From: Actinopolyspora saharensis
GTDB lineage: Bacteria; Actinomycetota; Actinomycetes; Mycobacteriales; Pseudonocardiaceae
Assembly: GCF_900100925.1 (NCBI RefSeq)
Contig: NZ_FNKO01000001.1
Location: 1,798,001-1,862,000 of the forward strand
Length of the DNA stretch: 64,000 bases
Direction of reading: 5' to 3'
This document shows, piece by piece, positions 15,093 to 26,297 of the stretch. The translations under genes and the position numbers were made by a program. A model generated the notes under the pieces. The model was not told the origin of the DNA and did not search any database. It worked only from the letters and a program-made list of their open reading frames with translations. Positions within the stretch are counted from its first letter, which is position 1. Each line of letters opens with the position of its first letter.

Positions 15093-17612
15093 TCAGTACT
15101 GCTCGAACCGCCCCACCGAGGTGACCCGAACCACCGCCACCCCGGCCTCGTCCGAGGCAGGCAGATCCACCTCGGCGCTGATCCCCCAGTCGTGGTCCCC
15201 GGAGGGGTCATCGAAAATCTGACGCACCAACCAGCGCTGCGACTCCTCGGTGACCATGAACAGGGCGGGCCCACGGGCGTCGGCATCGGTGCCCAGCTCG
15301 TCGTACTCCTCGAAGTACTCGTCCATCGCCGCTCGCCAGTCCTCGGCGGTGAAGCCGTTCTCGCCCTCGAGCGCGGCCAGCTCCTCGAACCGCTCCCGCG
15401 CGGCCAGCTCGACCCGGCGGAACATGGCGTTGCGCACCTGCACGCGGAAGGCCCGGGTGTTCTCGGTCAGCTTGGCGGGTCCCTCGTCGACCGGTTCGGC
15501 CCCCTCGGATTCGGCGGAGGGGTTGCGCAGCCGCTCCCACTCGTCGAGCAGACTGGAGTCCACCTGGCGCACCAGCTCCCCGAGCCACTCGATGATGTCG
15601 CCGAGCTCCTCGTCCTTGGCGTCGTAGGGGACGGTGTGCCGCAGCGCCTTGTACACATCGGCCAGGTACCGCAGCACCAACCCCTCCGAACGGGCCAGGC
15701 CGTAGTGGTTGACGAACTCGACGAAGTTCATCGCGCGCTCGTACATGTCCCTGGCCACCGACTTCGGCGACACCTCGTGCTCGGAGACCCAGGGATGGCC
15801 CTGCCGATAGGTCTCGTAGGCCGCCTCCAGCATGTCGGCCAACGGCCGCGGGTGGGTGATCTCCTCGACCACCTCCATCCGCTGCTCGTACTCCACGCCC
15901 TCGGCCTTCATCCTGGCAATGGCATCACCGCGCTCCTTGGCCTGCTGCGCCCCCAGCACCTGGCGCGGATCGTCCAACGTCGCCTCGATGATCGAGAGCA
16001 CGTCGACCGCGTAGCTCGGTGACTCCGGATCGAGCAGCTCGATGGCCGCCAGCGCGAACGGCGAGAGCGGCTGGTTGAGCGCGAAGTCGAACTGCAGGTC
16101 CATGGTCAGCCGCACCAACCTGCCCTGCTCGTCCGGCTCCTCCAGCTGCTCGACCACTCCGGCCGAGACCAGCGCCCGGTAGATCGCGATGGCACGCAGC
16201 ATGTGCTTGCGCTGCGCCGGACGGCTCTCGTGGTTGTCGGTGAGCAGCTTGCGCATGGCCGCGTAGGTGTCACCCGGCCTGCTGATTACGTTGAGCAGCA
16301 TGGCGTGCGTGACGTTGAAGCTGGAGACCAGCGGCTCCGGCTCCGCCGCCACCAGCTTGTCGAAGGTCTTCTGCCCCCAGGACACGAATCCCTCGGGGGC
16401 CTTCTTCTTGACGACCTTGCGGCGCTTCTTCGGGTCGTCGCCCGCCTTGGCCAGCGCTCGCTCGTTCTCGATGACGTGCTCGGGCGCCTGCACCACCACG
16501 TAACCGTCCGTGTCGTAGCCCGCACGTCCGGCACGTCCCGCGACCTGGTGGAACTCCCTGGCCTTGAGATGCCTGGTCCGGTTCCCGTCGAACTTGGTCA
16601 GCCCGGTCAGCAGCACGGTGCGGATGGGCACGTTGATGCCGACCCCGAGGGTGTCGGTGCCGCAGATGACCTTGAGCAACCCGGCCTGGGCCAGCTGCTC
16701 CACCAGACGGCGGTAGCGCGGCAGCATCCCCGCGTGGTGCACGCCGATGCCGTGCCGGATCAAGCGCGAGAGCGTCTTGCCGAACCCGGCGGTGAACCGG
16801 AAACCGCCCAGCTTCTCGGAGATGGCGTCCCGCTCGGCCCTGCTGGCCACGTTCATGCTCACCAGCGCCTGCGCCTGCTCCACGGCGGAGGCCTGGTTGA
16901 AGTACACCACGTAGATGGGAGCCTGATTACCACCGAGCAGTTCCTCGATGGTCTCGTGCAGCGGGGTCATGGCGTAGCGGAAGGTCAGCGGGACCGGGCG
17001 CTCGGCGGAGCTGACCACAGCCGTCTCCCGACCGGTGCGCCGGGTGAGGTCCTGCTTGAAGCCGGTCACGTCCCCGAGCGTCGCCGACATCAGCACGAAC
17101 TGGGCCTGCGGCAGCTCCAGCATCGGCACCTGCCACGCCCAACCGCGCTGCGGTTCCGCGTAGAAGTGGAACTCGTCCATGACCACCTGGCCGACTTCGG
17201 CGCGCTCCCCGTCGCGCAACGCGATGTTGGCCAGGATCTCGGCGGTGCAGCAGATGATCGGAGCGTCCGGGTTGACGCTGCTGTCGCCGGTCAGCATGCC
17301 CACGTTGTCCGGTCCGAACGTGTCGACCAGTGAGAAGAACTTCTCCGAGACCAGTGCCTTGATGGGCGCGGTGTAGAAGCTGCGCTGCTTGTTCGCCAGG
17401 GCGGTGAAGTGCGCGCCGACCGCGATCAGGCTCTTGCCCGATCCGGTCGGAGTGCTGACGATAACGTTGGACCCCGACACCACCTCCATCAGCGCTTCTT
17501 CCTGAGCGGGGTAGAGGTCGAACCCCTGCTCGGCGGTCCAGGTGGTGAAACCCTCCAGGAGCGTGTCCGGATCGGCATCGGGCGTCGGGGGGAGCTGGTC
17601 GGTAAGCGTCAT
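15093..17612 (-). CDS. Ski2-like DEAD/DEAH-box RNA helicase with actinobacterial C-terminal domain
   Basis: 839 residues from ATG 17612, chosen for GGAGGAG directly upstream; a longer open frame to 17786 lacks support. Helicase motifs in order: Walker A TPTGSGKS near 54, motif II VVMDEFHFY near 150, motif III LMSATLG near 182, and motif VI HQVAGRAGRAGYDTDG near 361. After about residue 430 comes a long helical region seen in actinobacterial Ski2-like proteins (DUF3516 type, by recall). It probably unwinds structured RNA during decay or ribosome maturation. It stands alone with its own terminator. The DEFH form of motif II suggests RNA rather than DNA as substrate; that is inference. Confidence 0.88.
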   Translation of the reverse strand: MTLTDQLPPTPDADPDTLLEGFTTWTAEQGFDLYPAQEEALMEVVSGSNVIVSTPTGSGKSLIAVGAHFTALANKQRSFYTAPIKALVSEKFFSLVDTFGPDNVGMLTGDSSVNPDAPIICCTAEILANIALRDGERAEVGQVVMDEFHFYAEPQRGWAWQVPMLELPQAQFVLMSATLGDVTGFKQDLTRRTGRETAVVSSAERPVPLTFRYAMTPLHETIEELLGGNQAPIYVVYFNQASAVEQAQALVSMNVASRAERDAISEKLGGFRFTAGFGKTLSRLIRHGIGVHHAGMLPRYRRLVEQLAQAGLLKVICGTDTLGVGINVPIRTVLLTGLTKFDGNRTRHLKAREFHQVAGRAGRAGYDTDGYVVVQAPEHVIENERALAKAGDDPKKRRKVVKKKAPEGFVSWGQKTFDKLVAAEPEPLVSSFNVTHAMLLNVISRPGDTYAAMRKLLTDNHESRPAQRKHMLRAIAIYRALVSAGVVEQLEEPDEQGRLVRLTMDLQFDFALNQPLSPFALAAIELLDPESPSYAVDVLSIIEATLDDPRQVLGAQQAKERGDAIARMKAEGVEYEQRMEVVEEITHPRPLADMLEAAYETYRQGHPWVSEHEVSPKSVARDMYERAMNFVEFVNHYGLARSEGLVLRYLADVYKALRHTVPYDAKDEELGDIIEWLGELVRQVDSSLLDEWERLRNPSAESEGAEPVDEGPAKLTENTRAFRVQVRNAMFRRVELAARERFEELAALEGENGFTAEDWRAAMDEYFEEYDELGTDADARGPALFMVTEESQRWLVRQIFDDPSGDHDWGISAEVDLPASDEAGVAVVRVTSVGRFEQY

Positions 17613-18050
17613 CTCTCCTCCATCTTCCCGTTCGGCGTCCGTGGTGGGCACGTGGGGTCCGACACACTCGTCCGGAGGTGCTCCCCCGACTGGCCAAGCC
17701 CCACCCCCGTGATGTGCAGTCCCGCGGCGCTCGGCGCAGCACGGTGACGGCTGCCGGCACCGCCCCCCCAGCGCCACCGAGCCCACCAGGGGCGCGGCAG
17801 TCCTGCGGACGAACCGGCCTCCTCCCGCTCCGATGCGCCCGCCACTTCCCCGGACGACCGCCCGGTTGAGCGGCTGCGTGTTCCGCCGGCTCGATGTGCC
17901 CGCACCTCGGTTCCGTGTTAACGAAATTGACTGCCGCCGTGAACGGCGCGACGTTCGCGCCTTCCGGTCACATCCGGCCGAACCCGGTAGCCGACTCCTG
18001 CCGCCGACGGGGCCGAGTCACCGCGACCGAGGTTGCGCTCCGGTGAGAAC
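17613..18050. other. Gene-free gap upstream of the helicase
   Basis: This 438-base GC-rich stretch has overlapping frames on both strands but none with a Shine-Dalgarno or family resemblance. Its right end carries the near-perfect palindrome CCGGTGAG-aa-CTCACCGG (18040-18057), which overlaps the stop codon of the YnfA gene and may terminate it. I see nothing else. Confidence 0.5.
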
Positions 18051-18386
18051 TCACCGGACGCGCGGGGCGTACATGATCACGGCCACCCCGAGCAGGCAGA
18101 TCAACGCACCGATGACGTCGTAGCGATCGGGCCGGTAGCCGTCCAGCGCCGCTCCCCAGGCCAGCGACCCGGCCACGAACACGCCTCCGTAGGCGGCGAG
18201 AATCCGTCCGAAGTGGGCATCGGGTTGCAGGGTGGCCACGAACCCGTACGCCCCGAGCGCCGCCACACCGGCACCGATCCACAACCAGCCACGGTGCTCA
18301 CGCACCCCCTGCCAAACCAGCCAGGCACCGCCTATCTCGCAGAAAGCGGCCAGTACGAACAGGGCGATGGAACGGGCTATCAACAC
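18051..18386 (-). CDS. YnfA/UPF0060 small membrane protein
   Basis: 111 residues with four predicted membrane helices (about 2-22, 30-50, 60-80 and 90-107). The first helix [23 protein letters not shown] and the later [16 protein letters not shown] and [17 protein letters not shown] stretches identify UPF0060, a family related to small multidrug resistance transporters. E. coli YnfA has been linked to export of cationic compounds, but the function here is unknown. It stands alone between two gene-free stretches. The start at 18386 has no convincing Shine-Dalgarno. Confidence 0.85.
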   Translation of the reverse strand: MLIARSIALFVLAAFCEIGGAWLVWQGVREHRGWLWIGAGVAALGAYGFVATLQPDAHFGRILAAYGGVFVAGSLAWGAALDGYRPDRYDVIGALICLLGVAVIMYAPRVR

Positions 18387-19017
18387 GGCTCCACGCTACG
18401 ACTTCGGCCGAATTCGCACCGACCACCGTCCTACGTCGCCCGCAGGAACGACCGCGGCTGTTCGGAGCAGCCTCCCGAGGACCACACGAAAGCGTTGTGT
18501 GAAAACCATCTCACCGATGGTGATCGCCTCGGCGAGTACCGTCGATCTCGAGAGCCCGCTCACGACCCGGCACCGCGCACGGTCCAACCACGGTTCAACA
18601 CTGCCCTTCGATTCCCGGACCAACGTATGCCTGCTTGTTCAGAGTTGCCCATGACCGTCCTCGGCGGACGAGCTCCGGCGGACCGGGGAGTTCGCCGCGC
18701 GAGCCGGTCCACCGACGAGCACGGCGCACCGGTGGGAACGCGCGCGGTGCGCTCTCCCGGGGCAGAGCGTCGCGGTGTGCGCCTCCCGCTGAACAGCGCC
18801 GTCGTACCGTCCGACACGCCGCGATCGACGGGACGGGGCTCCGAGATCTCCCCGCGGCCCCCGCGCGAGCGGGGGAAGCGCAGCTGGCAGGACCGTGATC
18901 TCTCCGCGGAGGGAGCTGCTCCTGTCGAACGCCACCCCACCGTTTCGGCCTGCGGTGAGCGAAACGTCCTCAACCACACGCTCGACGAGCACGATCGATG
19001 AAAGGGAAGCAGTCGCC
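18387..19017. other. 631-base gap without a supported gene
   Basis: Frames of 100-320 codons run through this stretch but are Arg/Pro/Ser-rich shadows with no ribosome site. It has a short repeat CCATC-tcacc-GATGG near 18508 and an isolated GC-rich hairpin CCCCCGCGC-gagc-GGGGG near 18858 that superficially resembles a type I-E CRISPR repeat stem. The promoter of the following glycosyltransferase should lie here. I see nothing else. Confidence 0.5.
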
Positions 19018-20226
19018 TTGCGTATCGCCTTCGGCAGTCAACCCATCTACTCCCACCTCGTTCCGGCCGTGCTCCCGCTCGCTCGGTCGGCGGCCGATGC
19101 CGGGCACGAAGTGGCGGTGCTGACCTCGCCCGAACTGTCCGAACAGGTCCACTCGTTCGGGTTGACCCCGCTTCCCCTCCGGAACGCGGCCTCTCCGCGC
19201 GAGATGTTCCAACGCCCCGAACTGCGCGAGCGGCTCGGGCTGGACCTGTCGCTGTTCGACGAGCTCGGACGCAGGACGATGCGTACGCAGGACGACCACT
19301 TCGCGGCGATGTTCGCCGGACCGGTCGCCGGGGACAGCGCGGAGGAGGCCGTGGAGGTGCTGAAGTCCTTCGCCCCCGATCTGCTCGTTCGCGAGTCCAC
19401 CGACCACTCGAGCTACTACGCGGCCGAATACCTCGGCTTGCGGCACACCGCCCTGGACATCGGCCCGCTGGGGCCGTTCAACACCGAGGCCATGCTCACC
19501 ACGATCAACGAGCAGCGCGACAGGCTCGACCTGGAACCGGTGACCGATCCGCTGCACCCCTTCCGGAGCGGCAGGATCGGCATGGCCCCGGAAAGCTTCT
19601 ACCCGGAGTCGCTGCGGATCCCCTCGGCGAGCTATTACAGCGCTCCCCCGCCGCGGGCCGAACAGCTCGACCCGGAGATCGCGAAACTGCCGGGCGACCG
19701 CCCCCTGGTACTGGCCACCCTCGGCTCCAACGCGGCCGGGGTGCTCGGCGGCGGTGAACTCAACCTGTTGAACACCATCGTGGAAGTACTCGGCGATCTG
19801 CGCGTCACGGGAGTGGTCGCCCTGGGCAGCGGAACCTCTCCCGAGGACTGGACCGGCTCCCGTCCGGACAACGTGCACCTGACCTCCTTCGCGCAGCAAC
19901 AACTGCTGCTGCCCGCCTGTGAGGCCTTCATCACCCACGGCGGTTTCAACGGGGTCCGGGAGGCGCTCAGCAGCGGGATCCCCATGGTGGTGCTGCCCAT
20001 ATTCGCCGAGCAGCCGGCCAACGCCGAACGGGTCGAGCAGTTGGAGTTGGGCAAACGCCTCAACCTCGAGGACGTCGACCACGACTCGCTGCGCACCGCC
20101 GTGGGAACGGTGCTGGCAGACTCCGCCCACCGCCACCGCGCCAGGGCGATGGCGCGGGAGTTCCGCGCTCTCGCCCCGTTCGACGAAATCGTGCCCGGAC
20201 TGGAGCGGCAGTTCGAGCAGCGGTGA
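19018..20226 (+). CDS. UGT/EryCIII-like GT-B glycosyltransferase
   Basis: 402 residues from TTG 19018, chosen because GGGAAG precedes it at 8 bases and the family N-terminus RIAFGSQPIYSHLVPAVLPLA follows at once. GT-B fold: N-terminal acceptor half, then the donor half with LVLATLGSNA near 239, HLTSFAQQQLLLPACEAFITHGGFNG near 286 and the GIPMVVLPIFAEQPANAERV stretch near 319, the nucleotide-sugar signature of macrolide and antibiotic glycosyltransferases. It normally adds an activated sugar to a lipophilic aglycone. No polyketide or sugar-biosynthesis genes are next to it, so it is an orphan, perhaps for detoxification or a separately encoded product. The substrate is unknown. Confidence 0.87.
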   Translation: MRIAFGSQPIYSHLVPAVLPLARSAADAGHEVAVLTSPELSEQVHSFGLTPLPLRNAASPREMFQRPELRERLGLDLSLFDELGRRTMRTQDDHFAAMFAGPVAGDSAEEAVEVLKSFAPDLLVRESTDHSSYYAAEYLGLRHTALDIGPLGPFNTEAMLTTINEQRDRLDLEPVTDPLHPFRSGRIGMAPESFYPESLRIPSASYYSAPPPRAEQLDPEIAKLPGDRPLVLATLGSNAAGVLGGGELNLLNTIVEVLGDLRVTGVVALGSGTSPEDWTGSRPDNVHLTSFAQQQLLLPACEAFITHGGFNGVREALSSGIPMVVLPIFAEQPANAERVEQLELGKRLNLEDVDHDSLRTAVGTVLADSAHRHRARAMAREFRALAPFDEIVPGLERQFEQR

Positions 20227-20271
20227 GCCGCGGCGCTGGCCGGACCGTCGCTCGCAGCGGCCACGTGTTCC

Positions 20272-20592
20272 TCACTTGAGGACGTCCGCACGCCAGCGCC
20301 CGATCTCGGCGAGTATCGCGCCGAGCGCCGAGCGCGTATCCGGACGAGCAACGTCGGCGTCCCGCTCCCGGTCGACCGCGTCCTGCTCGTCCGGCGTCCG
20401 GTTCGGTTCGGTTGAGCTCGGTTCCTGTTCGCCTCCCGAAGTCGCTCGCTCGACGGGGACCGCCTCCGGGATGGCGTACTCGTACCGCTGTTCGAGGAAC
20501 GCTTCACGGAGACCGGAATCCTCGTCGGCGAACGTCTCCTCCCGTGCTTCGCGCGGCAACGTGGCGCATTCGTCCGCGGCCTGTTCGGTCAT
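20272..20592 (-). CDS. Small acidic hypothetical protein
   Basis: 106 residues. The start ATG 20592 has an excellent ribosome site (AGGAGGGG, about 3-6 bases upstream), the main reason to accept it. The protein is strongly acidic and low in hydrophobic residues through about 80, with likely disorder in the Glu/Pro/Thr-rich centre, and ends in a short amphipathic segment ALGAILAEIGRWRADVL. I recognise no family, signal peptide or membrane segment. It converges on the glycosyltransferase gene and is divergent from the mutase operon. Function unknown. Confidence 0.6.
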   Translation of the reverse strand: MTEQAADECATLPREAREETFADEDSGLREAFLEQRYEYAIPEAVPVERATSGGEQEPSSTEPNRTPDEQDAVDRERDADVARPDTRSALGAILAEIGRWRADVLK

Positions 20593-20901
20593 CGTCCCCT
20601 CCTGTCCGGTGCGTCCACTCGGGACTTCGCTCCGCTTCCCGAGCGGAGCCCTCCTCGTCGGTCAACACGAGAGTGCGCCCGCAAAACAGGTAGGACAAGT
20701 GAAAGTTTCTATACTTCTTTTCAGCAAACCTGAAAAGTCGATTTCCACCGGGAGGAACGCCGAGCGCGCGGAGTCCACGACGACACCCGACGCTCCCGGC
20801 GCGACTCCCGAAGTCGGTTAACGAGCTCTAACAAATTTGGGACGTGCGTCACACCCGGCGCCGGTCTCGACAAGTCGGAAGCGGGCATACCATCGGCTTC
20901 C
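20593..20901. other. Divergent regulatory gap before mutAB
   Basis: 309 bases between the acidic hypothetical gene and mutA. An AT-rich segment at 20700-20730 and another at 20820-20840 are the likely promoter region. No riboswitch fold is evident, and I see no cobalamin-box pattern. Confidence 0.45.
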
Positions 20902-22823
20902 ATGACGGCGTCGGAGCGCTCAACGTCGAGCGAGCACGGAGACCGGCTCGATCTGATGGCCGGGTTCGAACCGCCCACTCACGGGCAGTGGCAGGCGCAG
21001 GTCGATCAGGTGCTGCGCAAGTCCGGACTGCTCCCCCGGGACGCCCCCGCCCGGGAGCATCCGGAGGAATTGCTGGCAACCGAGACCTACGACGGGATCG
21101 AGGTCCATCCGCTGTACACGGCGCGCGCCGGGCACTCCGCGAGCGGACTTCCCGGACTGGCGCCGTTCACCAGGCACTCCCGGCCCGCTGGCGCGGTCGA
21201 CGGGGGCTGGGAGGTCCGCCAGTACCACGACGATCCGGACGCGGCCACGAGCAACCGCGAGATACTGGCCGACCTGGAAGGCGGGGCCGGTTCGGTGTGG
21301 CTGCGGACGGGGCCCGGCGGCATCGCCGTGGAGGACCTCGGGGACGCGTTGCACGGAACCCGGCTCGACCTGGCCGGTGTGGTGCTGCACCCCGGACAGC
21401 ACTACGAAAGCGCCGCCGCGGAACTGCTGCGCCTGGCCGAGCAGTGGGGCGTGGCCGCGGAATCGCTGCGCGGCAACTTCGGGGCGGACCCCGTGGGCCT
21501 GCACGCCCGCACGGGAATCCCCCACGACATGGCCCCCGCCGTGGAACTCGCCCGCCGCTGCGCGCGGCGGCATCCGGGAATGCAGGCCATCAGCGTGGAC
21601 GGGCTGCCGTCCCACGACGCGGGGGGTTCCGATGCCGAGGAGCTCGGCTGCGCCGTAGCGGCCGGAGTCGCCTACCTGCGCGTGCTCACCGCGGCCGAGC
21701 TACCCGTGGAAACCGCGGCGGGCCTGTTGGAGTTCCGCTTCGCGGCCACCGTGGACCAGTTCACCACCATCGCCAAGCTCAGGGCGGCCCGACGGCTCTG
21801 GGAACGGGTGCTGCGCGCCTGCGGAGTCGCCGAGCACGCGCGGGGCCAGCGCCAGCACGCCGTCACCTCCTCGGCGATGCTCACCCGCCACGACCCGTGG
21901 GTGAACATGCTGCGTTCCACCATCGCCGCGTTCGCCGCCGGCGCCGGGGGTGCGCAGTCGGTCACGGTGCAACCCTTCGACACCCCGCTGGGGCTGCCCG
22001 ACGCCTTCTCCCGCCGCATCGCCCGCAACACCCAGGCCCTGCTGACCGACGAAGCCCACATCGGACAGGTGATCGACCCGGCGGGCGGCTCGTACTACGT
22101 GGAGTCCCTGACCGACGAACTCGCGAAAACCGCGTGGAGCTGGTTCCAGGACATCGAGGCGGCAGGAGGCCTGCCCGAAGCGCTCGACTCGGGAATGGTC
22201 GCCGAGCGGTTGGACGACACCTGGCAACGGCGCCGTGCGGCGCTGGCCCACCGCACCGACCAGCTCACCGGAGTCAACGAGTACCCGGACCCGAGCGAAC
22301 GCCCGCTCACCCGTCGCGCCCGTCCCCCGGAACCGGAAACGGGCGGACTGCCCCGGCACCGCTACGCCGAGGACTACGAGCGGCTCCGCGACGAGGCCGA
22401 CCGCATGGCCGAGGAGCTGCCCGCCGGACGTCCCCGGGTCTTCCTCGCGACGCTCGGCCCGCTGGCCTCCCACACCGCGCGCGCCTCGTTCACCAGGAAC
22501 CTGCTCGCCACGGGCGGAGTGACCACCGAGGAGGCCGGGGAGACCGAAACCACCGCCCAAGTGCTGGAGGCGTTCGAGCGCTCGGGGACCTCCCTGGTCG
22601 TGCTGTGCTCCTCGGACGAGATCTACGAGCAGCGCGCGGAGGAGACCGCAGCGGCCCTCGGGAAGGCGGGGGCGCGGCTCGTCCTGCTGGCCCGCTCCCC
22701 CCGGGATCCGGCTCCCCGGGGCGTGGACGGCTTCGTCCACGCTCGCAGCGACGTGCCGCAAGTGCTGACCGACATCCACCAACGGTGGGCCTCGCCCACC
22801 GCGGCCGTTCCGAAAGCGACATC

Positions 22824-22827
<4 letters not shown>
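20902..22827 (+). CDS. mutA: Methylmalonyl-CoA mutase small (beta) subunit
   Basis: 641 residues from ATG 20902. It has the mutase TIM-barrel pattern without a working cobalamin-binding site: [20 protein letters not shown] near 104, [26 protein letters not shown] near 275, and [29 protein letters not shown] near 373. The C-terminal domain has [15 protein letters not shown] near 517 where the catalytic subunit has DxHxxG. The small subunit pairs with MutB and is structural. It overlaps mutB by ATGA. The heterodimer isomerises methylmalonyl-CoA and succinyl-CoA, feeding propionate-derived carbon into the TCA cycle or supplying extender units. Confidence 0.95.
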
Positions 22828-25058
<2,231 letters not shown>

Positions 25059-25264
25059 CTTCCGCGGCCAAGCTCAGCTCGGTCGGTCGGGCAGCCGTCC
25101 CACGTGAGTCGACGCCGGGAGCACCGAGTGCCCACGCACCGGTCGTCAGCACTCCGGTCGTCAGCACACTGGGAAGGCCTTCAACGAGCACACTCGTCCG
25201 AACAGGGTGCCCGGGCGTGAACGGAGCGTCCGGGCGGCGCCCGCGGCGAAACGGGACCTGAACC

Positions 25265-26281
25265 ATGCCACGCAACATCGACGTCGACACCTACGCGGAG
25301 GGGGTGCTCGCGGGGTCCCGCGCCACGCTGGCACGGGCCATAACCCTCGTGGAGTCCACCCGCCCCGAGCACCGGGACAAGGCGCAGCGGCTGCTTGCCC
25401 GGCTGCTGCCGCACGCAGGCGGATCCCACCGCATCGGCGTCACCGGTGTCCCCGGGGTCGGCAAGTCCACCTTCATCGAGTCGCTCGGCACCAAGCTGGT
25501 CGGCGCGGGGCACCGGGTGGGGGTGCTGGCCGTGGATCCCTCGTCGAACCGGAGCGGGGGCAGCATCCTCGGGGACAAGACCCGCATGGGCGCCCTCGCC
25601 GCCGAGGCGAACGCCTTCATCCGCCCCTCCCCCACGGCGGGAACCCTCGGCGGGGTGGCCAGGGCCACCAGGGAAACGATCGTGCTCATGGAGGCGGCCG
25701 GATTCGACGTGGTGCTGGTGGAGACCGTCGGGGTCGGACAATCCGAGATCACGGTCGCGGGCATGGTGGACTGCTTCCTGCTGCTCACCCTGGCCCGCAC
25801 CGGGGACCAGCTCCAGGGCATCAAGAAGGGGGTTCTGGAGCTTGCCGACCTGGTCGCGGTGAACAAGGCCGACGGCCCCCACGAGGACGAGGCCCGCCGC
25901 TCCGCCCGCGAGCTGCGGGGCGCGCTGCGGTTGCTCACCCCGCCGAACACCTCCTGGAAACCGCGGATCACCACCTGCAGCGGCCTCAACGGAGCGGGGC
26001 TGGACGAGCTGTGGCAGCAGGTGCTGGAGCACCACGCCGCGCTGTCCGCGGCCGGCGAGCTCGCGGAGAAACGCAGCAGGCAACGGCTGGAGTGGACCTG
26101 GGAGCTGGTGCGGGACCAGCTGATGAGCGAACTCCTCGGGAACCCGCGGGTGGAGCGGACGCGCGAGGAGGTCGAGCAGCGGGTGCGCGACGGCGAGGTG
26201 ACCGCGGGCATGGCCGCCGAGCGCATCCTGCGCGCGTTCCGCGCGGACGGTTCGGGCCGTGCGGAGGACTCGAGCGCGTGA
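25265..26281 (+). CDS. meaB: Methylmalonyl-CoA mutase-associated GTPase MeaB
   Basis: 338 residues, normal for MeaB/ArgK. G3E P-loop: [13 protein letters not shown] near 59; then [22 protein letters not shown] near 90, the switch stretch [12 protein letters not shown] near 151, and the guanine site VNKAD near 196. It gates cobalamin loading and protects the mutase from inactivation, using GTP. The 206 bases between mutB and meaB include a 15-base tandem duplication (25139-25168) and no gene, so meaB may have its own promoter. It ends 16 bases from the convergent GGDEF/EAL gene with no room for a separate terminator. Confidence 0.95.
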   Translation: MPRNIDVDTYAEGVLAGSRATLARAITLVESTRPEHRDKAQRLLARLLPHAGGSHRIGVTGVPGVGKSTFIESLGTKLVGAGHRVGVLAVDPSSNRSGGSILGDKTRMGALAAEANAFIRPSPTAGTLGGVARATRETIVLMEAAGFDVVLVETVGVGQSEITVAGMVDCFLLLTLARTGDQLQGIKKGVLELADLVAVNKADGPHEDEARRSARELRGALRLLTPPNTSWKPRITTCSGLNGAGLDELWQQVLEHHAALSAAGELAEKRSRQRLEWTWELVRDQLMSELLGNPRVERTREEVEQRVRDGEVTAGMAAERILRAFRADGSGRAEDSSA

Positions 26282-26297
26282 CCCGGAGTCCCGCACG

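Noticed and set aside
18857..18876. Isolated CCCCCGCGC-gagc-GGGGG stem that looks like a type I-E CRISPR repeat core
   Set aside because: Only one copy is present, with no second repeat, spacer-length periodicity or cas gene in the window. It is best read as a chance GC hairpin.
18033..19001. 322-codon plus-strand frame in the gap before the glycosyltransferase
   Set aside because: It overlaps YnfA antisense, is Arg/Pro/Ser-rich, and has no ribosome site or recognisable domain.
25139..25168. 15-base tandem duplication (CCGGTCGTCAGCACT twice) between mutB and meaB
   Set aside because: Two copies only, in a non-coding spacer. It looks like a local replication slip and not a repeat array or regulator site.
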